DNA of 64,000 bases from Rhyzopertha dominica (GCA_025024175.1 QCXZ01000075.1:620001-684000), one strand, 5' to 3'. Shown: positions 1-11,619, counted from the first letter of the stretch. Numbers and translations are program-made. Notes: generated by a model not told the origin, from the letters alone.

Positions 1-102
1 AATAATTTAACCACAACAAAAAATTACTTCTTCATTACGAAAAAAGCACAGCAACAAGCATGGCAAACAACACAAAAGGAATCCCCAAAAAAAAATACTC
101 AC

Positions 103-569
103 TTCTTTACTGGACGTTAAAGATTCCTCTTCACTCAAGCCATCACTAGTCCTACTGTCCTCGCTTCTGAACGGATTCTTCGTACTGAACGGATTGGAAT
201 CGTGAAACGGATTCGTCTCGGTCATAAAACTGGCAAACGGGTTCGAATTCGTCACGTCATTCAAGAAAACATTCTGGTTCTTCAACCTTATACTGCCACT
301 GGGAGACTTGACGCTTTTATTGGACGGCGACAGAGACCTAAGCTCATTTTCCGAATCGGATCCGTTGCTCAGCAAGCTCAGCGGCTGCTGCTTGCTGCAG
401 TCCAGGCTGGGCAGCACGACCTTCTCGAGTTTTCCGTTGTCGGAATGTCCAAAGAAAGTCACGGTGACGGGCGTTGTGCAGCGTTTCTGTTGCTCCGACG
501 ATTCATTCAGTTTGGGAGATTTTAAAATCGAATTGGTCGTCACGGGTGATGTGCTGGTGGGTCCGGATA
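103..569 (-). CDS. yrt: yurt C-terminal exon with four NPF motifs
   Basis: This 467-nt exon is bounded by an acceptor at 570 (ttatcag) and a donor at 102. It must be entered in phase 1, because the other two frames stop early. It is Ser/Asn-rich, has no folded-domain signature, and carries four Asn-Pro-Phe tripeptides within about 25 residues (NPFASF, NPFHD, NPFST, NPFRS). NPF is the core ligand of EH domains found in endocytic adaptors. An acidic stretch follows (LSEEESL). Membership in yurt rests on strand, position and open frame; I cannot match this low-complexity tail to a specific homologue. Confidence 0.6.
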
Positions 570-3500
570 CTGATAAGGTTAGCTTATCACCGCCCTAAGG
601 TTGGATTGGGGAGGGGAAGACGATACGTTAGCGATACGAAGCGTTGCACACGAAAATGCTGCAGGAATTTAATCTTACGGGGACATATAATCATTGATAG
701 GTCGGCAAGATGTAAAAATCCAATCAACATTTATTAAAGCACAATTCATTAGAAATTAACAGACTTTTTTATATCTCTGACAAATTTTATGATACAACAT
801 TTACATTAATTGTATTATAAGTCAAAATAATGACAATTTAGAAAGAAATATCCTACACAAATTTTAATATTTAAAGAGAAAAAGTGTTAATTCTGAAAGC
901 TCAATTCACTTTTAAAATGTAATTAATTTCTAATGTAAAACCCATGAAATGATCAAGAATTTAAAGTTCATAATTTCCTCAAAACAAAATTATTAATACC
1001 TTAAGCAGCTCAAAAAAAAACAATCATCTTTATTTGCAAACCTCCGGAATATATATAAATATTTTAATCTATTTTTCAAAAGATAAGGAAAAATCATCAT
1101 AAACCGAACAAAAAATTTTGAAATTTCCTTTGTTTTACGCTGCAACATTCACAGTTATTTTCTAATGTATGTGTATCAAAGATCAAAAGACCATGAATTT
1201 AAAGTAGTGTATAATATGCTAAACAGACATTTTTCCAAAACCTTCATACTCCATTTTTTATCACAACATTAGCATATAATTCCTAATGCAAATGTGTTGG
1301 AATATCAAAAGATAAGTAATTTAGAACTCTACAAGATGCTAAAAACAGACCTTACTATCTTATGTGCTTTTTAAGATATATGAAAAAAATCATACTAAAC
1401 TGAAAAATTAATTATTCTGAGACCCTTCATGTTGTTTGTGCTTTTAAATTTAATTTATAGTGTAGGTGTGTTATAGATCAAAATATTAGGCATTTAAAGT
1501 TGTATAATATGCTTAAATACTCTGAGCAGTTTAAAATATGAAAAGAAAATAATTATAAAAACCGAACTGGTTTTCCCAAAAGATTTCTGTTGCTTTCTAT
1601 TGTAAGCATAATGTGTTACATATTAAAAGATAAGTGAATTAAAGCTCTACAACGAGTGGTAAACATAACTAAATGTATTTTATGAAATGTTCAAGGTATT
1701 ATAAAAAAAATATTTTAAATTCTATAAAATAAAGAACGAATACACCATGTTAAGACCAAAATTAAATGTTCCTAGCAGTTTACCATGCATAAAGAAAATA
1801 ATCATCACAAATGTTTGTGTTCTTTAGTGCTGTAGCATTTACATTTTATTTCTAGTGTAAATATGTATTAGCCATCAAAAGATCAACGATATGAAGCTTT
1901 ATAATATGCTGAAAACAGAGTTTTCAAAATCTCCCACGGATTTCAAATATAAAGAGAAAATCATTAAAAACTGATGTTTAAATATTAACATATTAATTAA
2001 ATTCATACTGCTAGTATGTTGTCCACTAAAAAATCAAGAACTTAAGGCCCTTACTAGAATGTGTGATACGAGAAAGGCATAAATTATATACTTTCTACTA
2101 CTTATTAGATAAAAAACTTGCTAGTTGTATAATAATAAGAGACAAAAATTAGAGGATGATTATAAATTTTAAACAGCTGTGAATAATTTGATATAGTTCA
2201 AAATTAAGCGACAAACAATCAACACGAGACAGTAATTTTGTCATGACAAGAAAATATTAACAGAATTTATGAAGAAAAAGTCAATATATGTCCCTGTAGG
2301 AATAAATATTCCCAATACTAGCACACTTACACTTTTGAGCACCTTAAAAACACAACTTTCCCAGTTACTTACCACAGAAACAAACGTAGCTGCAAGAGTC
2401 AACGAATCAGGACCTGGAATAACGGAAACATCAAAGTAACCAAATTTTGTTGCAACAAAAAAACCTACGAAATAAAAACCCCAAGTCCAAATCAAAATTC
2501 TTTACATACCTGTCGAAGACGTAGGTGTCATGGGTTTCGTAGTGTCTTCGCACACTTTCGAATACATCGGATCGTTGTCGGTCGTCGTCGTGGTGTTAGA
2601 TCTCGTAGATCTTTCGCTGCAGCGGCTCGACGACGGTTGTATACCTTCCGCCGCCTTAACCGAATCCGTTTCCGGCTGTTCGTTGTTAACTTGCGCCGCC
2701 TGTTGCTGCTGCTTCTGTCTTTCGCGCAAAACGTGACTCTGGCGCCTGCCATACCTTAAAAAAAATTACCATGGTAATGTTTAAATCTATAATGAAGATT
2801 GGGAGTTGAAAGCTTATTTATTGGGCTTGAATTTTTGTAGACAGAATGCTGATTTTCTAAAAATTTCTTGGAATAATGTTCAATAACCATTTTTTTACAT
2901 TAATTATTAAATAGTAATAAAAATCTTTTAATTCCAAAAAAAGAATAAAGAATGTTGGCTATATCACATGTGTATAATAAAAAAATTAATGCCCTTAACT
3001 ATTATGAAATTCTGAATTATAATTATTGTTTGATAATGTATAATACCTCTGACTCGGCCGTCTTTCAAGTTGCACCGTCCGTCTCGCTCTATTCTGATGA
3101 GTGCTCTGATATTCCGTCCTGCCCGAGTACCTAAAGCGTGACCCCATCCTGAAAAAGTTTTGACGTGCAGACGGTCCTTTCACGGGCGCTTGAAGGCGGA
3201 AAAAACCGTGATGTTCGACAGCGCACTTCCACAGGTGTTTACATGCTTTCTCGTTGTGTAATCTGCACGGTAAAATACGAACTTTGATGGAAAAAAACCA
3301 AATAATACCATCCCTAAATTAGGGGAAAGAAAATAGAGACGGAAAGAATTACAGGGCCACGGAATGCAAACATGAAAGAAACTCCCAAATTTTTTTCATA
3401 CGTATACTAAAAGTAGAAGCAAAATATAGTTGATTAGAAAGATAAGAATGACGTAAGATTTGAATGTGTAAGATATGAAGGCAGTATTATATGATTCATA

Positions 3501-5999
3501 GACAATGGAAAATATATATTTCTGTCAAATTTTATCAACTTACCGAAACACGAAAGTGTGTTCTTGTTCCCTTCCTTGGTCGTCATCTTCAACCACTACC
3601 AGCGTGAGTTTCTTTTTCTTGAAATTCAATTTGCCAATTTTGGGCCAGAAGAACAGGCCTATTTTTTGGCTGCCTTCGAAAACCAGGATGCCAGTTGGTG
3701 TCAGGCCTAGCCTGTACTCCATGCCATCTTTGCCCTAAAATAAATCAACAAAATGGCAGGTAAAACAAACACAATCCACAAAACAAGGCATAAAATATTA
3801 ATTAAAATTTCGATGCAGTTGATTCTATATAACCATTTTTGTTGAAAAATATACCAAAGAAGTTGTTAGTCGTCATCTTTCTACAACAAACACAAATGTC
3901 GTTCTTTTGATAATACCTATTTCCTATTTTTATTTCAAAAAGACAGGCTCGTCGAGGGTTTTCAAAAATTAAAAAAAGATTACAAAACGAGTGGAATGCA
4001 AGTTTTGTAATGGATGAATGCGACAAACTGCCTCATAAAACGGGTATGTAGATGATGTTTTGTGCCTTTTTACAGGAAATTACAATGGCTTAAATAATAA
4101 TTCTCTGCATGATTCTATAGATTTTAGTTATGAAATAGAAATTAATAATCAAATTCCATTTCTAGATTTATTAATTATACGAAATAAGTCTTCTCTTTAC
4201 CTATCTCTACCCACATGTACCGATAACATTATTAATTACTTTTCTTTTCACCCTTATACAAACAAAATATCCGTATTTCATTCTCTTTTTAACAAACTTT
4301 TTAAATTACTCTTTCTTCAAACGCTTTGGAAAAGGAACTAGGTGTAATTCTTCAAATTGCTTTTAATAATAACTTTATAAATCATGTATTACAAAAATTA
4401 TACTTTAAATATTTAACAAAATTTAAGTTTTCTTTTAACACCATTTATGTTGAATAAGGAAAGATCTTTTTCAATTAGAGGCAATGAACACTTGAAACAA
4501 TATGAAAAATATAAAAATACTGATATAGTTAATACAAATTCTTCGTTAGCAAATCATTTATTGTCATTTAAACACATTGCTTCTTTAAATAATTTAAATT
4601 CTTTACATGTTTGTAATAAATCCTCAAAATTAAGTTTTCTAGAAATTCTTGAAATATACAAAATTATAGATAACGGTAATTTTACAATTTTGAGTGATTT
4701 TTGTAATTTTAGTTGTCCTATTTTAAATTCTTTATTTGATCATTGATTTTATGTTTGTGTTCTTGGCATACAGGCTACTTTCTTGTTTGAAGTCATATCG
4801 CTTATTTCGATTTTGACCATGTCAGTTTTATAAATTCTTTTGTATTCCTATATTTTCATTATGAGGCACTGATGATGGCTAATTATAGCTGAAAGCGCTT
4901 TGCCAACTTATTAAATATAGTAGATTTGACAGGCTTTGTGAAGATTTATTGTAGAATTAACATTATTTCATTAATTTTCAATATAACGGTTGAAAGATTT
5001 CAAGGTTTACTATGACCACGCAAAGTCCACTCACCAAAACAGTGTGCATATCGACGCCGTACATCTCCAGCCATTTAACCTTGTTCAAGTAGCTCATCTC
5101 GGCTTGCGCAGGGGTCAAACCCCTGGCTTTTTTAAACTCCTCCAGAATCTCAATCTCCATCTCTTCGGATTGGTTCGGAACGAACCTAAACTCGGAGACC
5201 GTCGCTGCAGTGTGTTGCGATTCATCGTAATCACCGAGCTCCGCTAAAAAACAACAGAATCAGCTTGAAAATCTAAAGAGATTGCAGACGACTAACATTG
5301 CAAGGCCAAAGCGGCCAATTCGACGGCGGTCTGGTGCGGACAGTCCAATTTCCCAGTCAGTATGTCTTGTTTCAGTTGCAGAAAAAACTGATAGCGTGTG
5401 AGCTCCTCCCGCAAGTTGTTCGGTTCGGACGAGTAGAATTTGACGCGTAATCGTAGCGTGTACGGAGGTCCAACTAAAAAATGGAACGTAGGAAAATGGT
5501 GAAAACCAGAAACGAGTACTTACTTTTGACCTGCTTCTTGATGGTCTTGGTCGGATCCAACCAATGCTTGACATGATTGACGTCGGTGAATTGCAACCCG
5601 AAATAATCCTTCTCGATCAAGTCGAGTGAATAGAACACTTGTTCGTACAAGTCTCTCGCTTCGGCTTTTTTCTAAAAACAATAAAATAACGTGAGAATGT
5701 CATATTGGGCAACAGTAACCAACAAGAGGAAAAACAATGGGAGAAAGTTTCCCACGAAACCAAAAACCTTCCTAAACACAAGGAACTACCCATAAGGACG
5801 ACTTTCATTCGCAAATGCGAGAAAAAACACAGGAAAAACAGTAGAAAAAACACGTACTTACCGATAGTTCAACTGATAAGTCTGTCCCATCCAACAATAT
5901 GACCTTGCACTGTATCAGATTCTTGTTGGGGACGTTTTTTCCTTTGCTGTGGTTTACGGGATTGTTTCGAGTTTTTTGTCCACTCAGAAATCTGAACAT
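103..5999 (-). CDS. yrt: Yurt / EPB41L5-type FERM-domain protein (3' end outside the window or unresolved)
   Basis: Minus-strand gene with exons, in transcription order, at 5862-5999, 5524-5673, 5297-5473, 5035-5243, 3544-3734, 3046-3262, 2510-2754 and 103-569. The start is the ATG at 5999 (MFRFLSGQK). Translation matches the band 4.1-like 5 / Yurt family block by block: [11 protein letters not shown], then [99 protein letters not shown] and [13 protein letters not shown]. Together these make a FERM domain followed by the FERM-adjacent region (RRPSQRYGRRQ). From family knowledge, Yurt acts at the lateral membrane, restrains the Crumbs polarity complex and supports septate junctions. The donor at 102 (gtgagt) shows that at least one more 3' exon lies off the left edge. 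The link between the 2510-2754 and 103-569 exons is not settled (see the 41-nt exon). Confidence 0.88.
570..2372 (-). other. AT-rich yurt intron
   Basis: About 1.8 kb with no coding signal, apart from a possible unrecognised micro-exon needed to reconcile splice phases. The sequence is strongly AT-rich, with loosely repeated phrases of the 'atcaaaaga-taag' and 'gtgttatag' type that look like old diverged repeats; I could not define a unit. Confidence 0.5.
2373..2413 (-). CDS. yrt: candidate 41-nt yurt exon
   Basis: On the minus strand a ccag acceptor (2414-2417) and a gtaagt donor (2367-2372) bracket 41 nt that continue the 2510-2754 exon in frame as [14 protein letters not shown]. Leaving this exon is phase 0, whereas the next recognised exon (103-569) needs phase 1. 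Either the exon is alternative, or another short exon lies in the 570-2372 intron, or the donor differs. Confidence 0.4.
4020..4945 (+). mobile_element. Penelope-like retroelement, 5'-truncated and degenerate (family 1)
   Basis: The element lies in a yurt intron, antisense to the gene. It opens in the reverse-transcriptase core, where YVDD is still readable at 4045-4056 followed by VLCLFTG. A frame with [19 protein letters not shown] then matches the post-catalytic 'PFLD' region of Penelope-like RTs. A second frame (4447-4746) fits a decayed GIY-YIG/C-terminal region ([12 protein letters not shown]). The 3' end (about 4860-4905) carries a CTGATGA...GAAA stretch. Stops and frameshifts make it inactive. 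It is a different family from the copies at 34, 42 and 53 kb. Confidence 0.75.
4863..4905 (+). ncRNA. hammerhead-ribozyme-like core at the 3' end of the Penelope relic
   Basis: The sequence reads CTGATGA, then a short hairpin (GCT-AATTAT-AGC), then GAAA, flanked by GGC...GCC. This is the order of the conserved hammerhead core (CUGAUGA, stem II, GAAA). Hammerhead motifs are known in the terminal repeats of Penelope-like elements. Stems I and III and the cleavage site could not be confirmed by eye, so this may be a decayed or fortuitous core. Confidence 0.35.
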
Positions 6000-7392
6000 T
6001 TTCACCGTTTTTTATTCATGCATCGCCACAAAAAACTGCCTCACACATCAACACGGCCATTGTACCAGACTACTAGGGCAAATTACAACGTTGCCAGGTG
6101 TATTTGTTATAATTCCCTAGCTTAAAGTCTTGGTACATAAAGGCTTAATTACTATACCTAGGTGCTGCTAATGCATAACTTTAGCTCTAATTTTAATATA
6201 TGGCACGATTTTTAACCAATGGAATTAAGATTATTTTGAGTATATCAACTCGTTTGCAATTACCATTACAAAACCATAATTCTGTATATATTCTCTTGAA
6301 TATATAATCACAAAATTGTTTAGCACTATTACAGTATAATTGACCAATCCTGTGATATTAAAATCATTATTGAACTTGGGAAAATGTGAAGTTGTTCTAT
6401 GAAACCACTGCCAAATACTAAAGGAAATTTACCCTTGTAAGTGATTGTAGGTGCCTGAAGAAGAAAATAATCAGATAAGATAGAAATAGATAAATAAAAT
6501 CAGTTTTGAAAATGAACAAACTACAAAATTTAATCATTTTGCAACGATAATTTGAAGGAATCGAATCACTACAAAGGACCAGTTTCTCCCATCTCTATCG
6601 TACTCGTAGGTCAAACAGCGCAGTAGTTCAAGTGTCATCGTTGAAATTTGAGGTTAACTAGGATCCCATCTATCAAATTTAAATGATGGAGAGATTTTCT
6701 ATGATTATAGAGTGTTGTTTGGTCTTTTTACAGTGANTTCAGCTGAAAACACACTAAATCGAATTAAAAAAAAAACAACGAAAGGTATGTTTTGCGCNAT
6801 TATACATTTAAAAAAGGATGAAAATATAATATAGTCGCATGCAAATGAGGAATTCGATCTTGTACTCGAAGAATGCCATCTTAAAATTAACAGTCTAATC
6901 TATCTAATGTAGATAATATAAATATATTGCATAATTAGATATCAATTATTCAACTACTTTTGTGTTAAGCTGCTGAAGAAGACTGCTTGGTAAAAGAAAT
7001 GCTGGCATGACTTGTTAACAAGATACCTCTATCAGTTTTTTTTTAATATCTAAGAGAAAGACCAAAAAGGGCCGACTGAAGACTTAATGTCATAATGACA
7101 ACCTTAAGATAAGGAGTTTTTAATTGTACCAATTATAACAATGATAATTAGAGCTGTTTATTTTTCTGTTGTATACACATTATAAGGATAAACAATTAAT
7201 AGTATAGAATAAAATAAAAATGAACAAATTTCTTTCTATTTTACTATTTTACATCTAAAAGTAAAATAATTTAAATACTGTAGGTTTATTAACTGGTTAT
7301 TTAATATGAGTGAAAGAGTATGAATTGCTGATAGGTACCATAGAGTGCCTTTGTGAGTTTTTCAAACAAAAATAAATTCGTTTGTTTGTTGT
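6000..7392. other. intergenic region between yurt and the ankyrin gene
   Basis: This stretch includes the probable yurt 5' UTR and promoter (about 6000-6120). Around 6606-6634 there are two words, GTAGGTCAAA and GTAGTTCAAGTG, resembling the paired half-sites found upstream of the zinc-finger units, but with 17 nt rather than 20 nt between their starts. The remainder is AT-rich, with two N positions and no convincing exon. Confidence 0.4.
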
Positions 7393-7866
7393 TTATGATC
7401 TCAGATAGTCAATTACTTTATTTAAACCTCTTTGTCCGGCTAACTTGATTGGTGTATAACTGTATTTAGTGTCAGCATGAATATTGGCACCACTTTTAGT
7501 CAAAGTTTTTACTATACTGAGAATCGTGTCTTGCTGTTTTTGCTTGATGGACATATCGATGGTATAATGCATTGCCGTCCAATTAATTTGACACCTTGCA
7601 TTTACGTTGACTCCTTCCAGTATCAGATATTCGATTACTTCAGCCAAACCATATTGACTTGCTAACATGAGTGGTGTAAAACCATCAACAATTCCACTAG
7701 CTAACGGTGTTTGCCTGTTTTTATTTTGCATTTTCAGCATTTCAACAGCATATTCGCCTAAGGCAATGATTAAAAAATTCAAGTTTTCGTGATTTTCTGT
7801 GGCTATTATACTGAAACAAGAATTGCCCTCTGCGTCAAACAGTTTGTGTTTGTTCCTGTTCCACAT
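7393..7866 (-). CDS. small ankyrin-repeat protein, 157 aa
   Basis: A single open frame with an ATG at 7866 and a stop at 7393. The protein has about four ankyrin repeats. The clearest are GFTPLMLASQYGLAEVIEYL (residues about 62-81), WTAMHYTIDMSIKQKQQDTI (about 97-116, interrupted), and YSYTPIKLAGQRGLNKVIDYL at the C-terminus. An earlier degenerate repeat begins DAEGNSCFSIIATENHENLN. There is no signal peptide, membrane segment or added domain, so a protein-binding role is all that can be said. No intron is visible. It could be a short intronless gene or a processed fragment of a longer ankyrin gene. Confidence 0.6.
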   Translation of the reverse strand: MWNRNKHKLFDAEGNSCFSIIATENHENLNFLIIALGEYAVEMLKMQNKNRQTPLASGIVDGFTPLMLASQYGLAEVIEYLILEGVNVNARCQINWTAMHYTIDMSIKQKQQDTILSIVKTLTKSGANIHADTKYSYTPIKLAGQRGLNKVIDYLRS

Positions 7867-9188
7867 ATTTTGAGGAATTAGTTTTGTTATGTCAATTTCA
7901 TTTCATTGTTTTGCTGACTTATTTGAAGCAAACTGCTTCGATCACCACACAAAATATGGAAAATACTTGTGATTTAAGCAGCTTTATATATATATATAGC
8001 GCATTAAAAAACTTCAGAAAATTACATCATATTTTAGTATGAAAGATAAATTTTTAAAAAAATTAACAGTAATTCATATAAATGTTCTTTTATCTGACAA
8101 TTTAATCGTGATGAATTAGGGTATTAAGATAAATGAATGACCTGAATTAGTTTGATCATAAATGTTCATTTTAATAGTAATAATTTTAGGGGTATTTATA
8201 AACATTAATATATCTCTGCAACATGAGTGCAGTAAAAAATACTATTACCATATTTATTAATGTACTTAATACTCAAGCTAGGCTTTATATTCCAGTTTGA
8301 TAGGTTGAACATCTTAAAAGTGCACTTAAATTATTGATAAGATTATTTGGGATTATAATAACTCGTGTAATTCTTTAAATCAGCAGATATTTTGTTAGTT
8401 TAGATTTAAACAAATTTTCTGTTAATGGATTTTGCTATATGCCCTTGTTTCTAATAATGCATAGCTGTCTTCTATCTTATATGTTCGACTTTTTTTGTCT
8501 CAATACAATAAAATATTTGTTTCGGGTGCGGTACAATATGGATGATTGATTTATCAGTAGTTCTTTTATTAATTCCTTAATTTCTAAGAAGATTACATCA
8601 ACTAGGATTAAGATAAAATAGCTTAAATACACCTTATTTATTTTTAAAGTTTGTTCTGTTTAGAAAGTACCATAATTTCTGTTTCAAGAGAAATTAATAA
8701 TAACAAATTTCGATTTGTAATTTTTGAATTTTGAAAATAATAGATAGTTGCATTTGAACTATAAAATCACATTACTTCAGGAGAAGTTTATTTGTTCCGC
8801 ATTGATTCACTAGGTTCCTTTTCTGAAGCTACTGAATCTACAAAATATTTTGACATCGTCAACCCTGGAATCACTAAGCCCCGTAAAAATTTCAAGGAAT
8901 TCGCTCTATTCAACTCATTTTATATAAAACAAAGTCCCACGAACATTTACAAAATAACTTAGATCGACGAATTGATCATTTCAGTTCAAATCTGAATCAC
9001 TGCGATGATTCATTTGATTGTACACCCCCATGATACAATTGTATCATGGTACACCCCTATCGGCAATATAGTTGACAACTGACATACCGACAATACCGAC
9101 ATACGTCAAACAATGACGCATGCCTTCTTCCCTCCTTGCATGTTGTGTGTTGCTGGTGTCTGGTATCAGCTGTTAATTCAACTTAACA
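7867..9188. other. intergenic, AT-rich
   Basis: No coding exon seen. There is a short (TA)n run near 7985-7998. The last 150 bases (about 9030-9180) are less AT-rich and hold the likely promoter of the zinc-finger gene that follows. A small inverted pair is visible at about 9022-9056, where tgtacaccccca and ggtacacccc flank atgatacaattgtatcat, a perfect palindrome. Confidence 0.4.
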
Positions 9189-9908
9189 ATGAATGTGAAC
9201 ACCGATCATAAACGCGTAGTGGTTTATATACCAGAAGACGACGACGTAGAGCTATTCGAACCAGAACTAGTCGACCAACTTGAGCAAGAAGAACAAACCG
9301 ACGAAGAAGAAGACGTCAAACCCATCATTAAACAAGAACCCTCCAGTTCATCATCAACTTTAGACTTGGCAGAGGCAGTGGTTGGCTCAGAATGTTCAGA
9401 AGAGGAGACGTGTGATATATGCCACGAAATCTTCAGGAGCCGTGAGAAATTGAAGGCTCACCATCGACAGCAACACTCCGTTGATCGTCCCTACAAATGC
9501 AGGAACTGTTTCAAGTCGTTCTACACAATCTTCGACCTGCAGTCGCACCGCAAGTGTCACTGGCACTACCTGAAGGCTAGGTTCAAGTGCGAACAGTGTG
9601 AGAGGTATTTTTTGAAGGAGTCCCGCCTGAAATCGCATAGCACGAAGGTGCATAGCAAAAAGAGCATCCGTTGTGACATCTGCAGCCAGTTTTTCGACAC
9701 CAGGTACGAGTACACGGTCCACATGAAGAAGGTGCATCTTTCCGTTGCCAAACCGACCGTTTGCAACATATGCGGGGACTCGTTCGCCAACGAATTACGA
9801 CTGCAAACGCACTACTACATCAGACACAAGGAGACCACGAAGGAACAGTTGAACACGAAGAAGGAAATGAAGACATACTCGAAGAGGCAGAAGAACGATG
9901 ATTCATGA
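9189..9908 (+). CDS. C2H2 zinc-finger protein, five fingers, 239 aa
   Basis: An intronless frame with the start at 9189 (ATGAATGTGAAC). The N-terminal 70 residues are acidic and include PIIKQEPSSS, a textbook psi-K-x-E sumoylation consensus. Five C2H2 fingers follow: CDICHEIF..H..QQH, CRNCFKSF..H..CH, CEQCERYF..H..KVH, CDICSQFF..H..KVH and CNICGDSF..H..RH. The C-terminus is Lys-rich (KEMKTYSKRQK) and could serve nuclear import. There is no ZAD, BTB or KRAB domain. A sequence-specific DNA-binding role is inferred from the fingers. Its acidic-plus-IKxE N-terminus recalls the larger zinc-finger array downstream, but the fingers are not close copies. A poly(A) signal lies at 9941-9946. Confidence 0.82.
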   Translation: MNVNTDHKRVVVYIPEDDDVELFEPELVDQLEQEEQTDEEEDVKPIIKQEPSSSSSTLDLAEAVVGSECSEEETCDICHEIFRSREKLKAHHRQQHSVDRPYKCRNCFKSFYTIFDLQSHRKCHWHYLKARFKCEQCERYFLKESRLKSHSTKVHSKKSIRCDICSQFFDTRYEYTVHMKKVHLSVAKPTVCNICGDSFANELRLQTHYYIRHKETTKEQLNTKKEMKTYSKRQKNDDS

Positions 9909-9940
9909 GTTTCGCCCTTTTGTTCATTGGGAATTTGCGT

Positions 9941-9946
9941 AATAAA
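9941..9946 (+). terminator. poly(A) signal AATAAA of the 239-aa zinc-finger gene
   Basis: AATAAA lies 33 nt after the stop codon. A second AATAAA at 10174-10179 could serve a longer transcript, because an acceptor-like tttacag at about 10017 precedes a short GC-richer block. Confidence 0.55.
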
Positions 9947-10571
9947 TTAATTTGTTGGGTAATTGTTTGTTTCTTTAGCATATGGCGACTTGTTTTACTG
10001 ATATTGTGTTTTACAGATTCCTCGCTGTGGTGAGACGACGATTCAAGTACAGATGGCAGCACTCGGGCATTAACAGTCTGGTAGGTCGACCTTTGACGAT
10101 TGGACACTAGATGGCGCTATTGTCAGGGAAACTTGCAAAATAAGATTGAGTAGTTTCTGTATTTTTGTACGAAAATAAAAACTTTTGATGATTGTTAAAG
10201 ACTGTATTTATGTTTAAGAACTCTTAAAGTGATTATCAAAAAAATAATTTAGATCCTACATATTTTCACACCCTTGAATAGAGGGATATTATGAATGAAA
10301 TTGTTGTTATAAATTAATTTATTACTAACTGGAATGAATTTTTAATATGTGAAACTTACCAACTAGTGTTAAGACATGTTTGATGTAACAATACACTTCG
10401 TTTATTGTAGACCTCCCACTTATCCAGTTTGTCAAATTTAAAAAAAAAAGTACTTAACTGCTGCAAACATACCTACATTATTAATTTACATATTATTTAT
10501 GCAGTCTACGCTACCGTACAATTTTCTAAATGGAACGTACAACGGTGTAGCGATAACAATAATAAGGCAAG

Positions 10572-10762
10572 GGTGAATGCTTTCAGCGTCCACAATATAA
10601 GATAATATTTTCTCAGAAAGATCGCTGTCTCTTGAAAACACTGACAAAGAAATTATAAATTTGACGTTTGTATTACACCTGTAACTTTGACAAAGATTAC
10701 AGGCATAGATATGATTACAGGTGTAAACAAAATGTCAGACTTATAATTTTTTGTCAGTGANG
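10572..10762 (+). repeat. solitary Penelope terminal-repeat fragment with an internal inverted repeat
   Basis: The segment matches the terminal repeats of the Penelope-like element at 41833-44330 (words GATAATATTTTCTCAGAAAG, GACAAAGATTAC and tgctttcagcgtcc). It contains two arms in opposite orientation: tgacaaagaaattataaat...ttacacctgtaa, and ttacaggtgtaa...ttataattttttgtca, about 45 nt each around a short centre. No internal coding region remains. Confidence 0.6.
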
Positions 10763-11600
10763 GCAAGTTTATATGGTTTTTGTCAAGATTGTTGTTTAGG
10801 TCAAAATTTGACAGTTTGCAATTGTATGCATTAACTAGCGTTTTATCATTCTTATAATTTACCTACTTGTAAAATATTATCAAAATTATTTGTTTTTGCT
10901 CTATATCTTTAAAAAATAAAATACATATTGATTCAAGGTATCTATTTCTAAAAAATTATTAAATAATTTGATGGTTTTTCCTAGTCCTAGATTGCTGCAT
11001 TTCGTATTCATAAAATAAGCAATTGTTAGACTCCAGAAAAGGATATATATATATATAGTACAACTAATTCTCTTAGGAATTTTTAAACTATGTTCTCAAC
11101 ATTAGATATAAGGGCTAAAATATAGCTTTAGTTTTCTTTAAAGCTTCTGCACTAAATTAAGCTGTCTGAGTTTTGATTAAGTAGCTGTACAGTTTTTTGT
11201 TCCGAAGATATTTTTTCGTCAAAAAAAAAGTAAAATGAAAGCTAATACGACTTCACAATAATGTATTTAGTCATTTTATGCCGATTTAAAAATGTTTTGT
11301 AAGTTGAAACGTAATGCATAACAATTTTCAAAGTTTTAGGCATTACTTGCGAAAGTAAATCCATAGATTTCTAATTAGAAATGTAGCAAAAGTAATTATC
11401 AAATCGATCACAACACACACTAATGCTATTTTGATGCTTGATGCATTTTTTATAGGAACAATTATCAAAATTTTGTAAGATACTCTCAGTTATCCAAGTT
11501 TCAAACTAAATCGAAGCAGTTTTAAATGTTGGAAAGATAAATCTACTTAGGGACCTGGGGTCTTTAATTGAAAGTACTGAAAATAAAAACGACCAACCCC
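10763..11600. other. intergenic, AT-rich
   Basis: No exon or RNA gene seen. It contains a short (TA)n tract near 11044-11057. Confidence 0.4.
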
Positions 11601-11619
11601 AACTTTATTTCGAAAATGA

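Noticed and set aside
202..737. Plus-strand open frames over the yurt C-terminal exon
   Set aside because: They lie antisense to a better-supported coding exon with splice signals and have no family match.
9396..10107. Minus-strand frames over and after the 239-aa zinc-finger gene
   Set aside because: Antisense shadows of finger-encoding codons; composition typical of reversed zinc-finger sequence.
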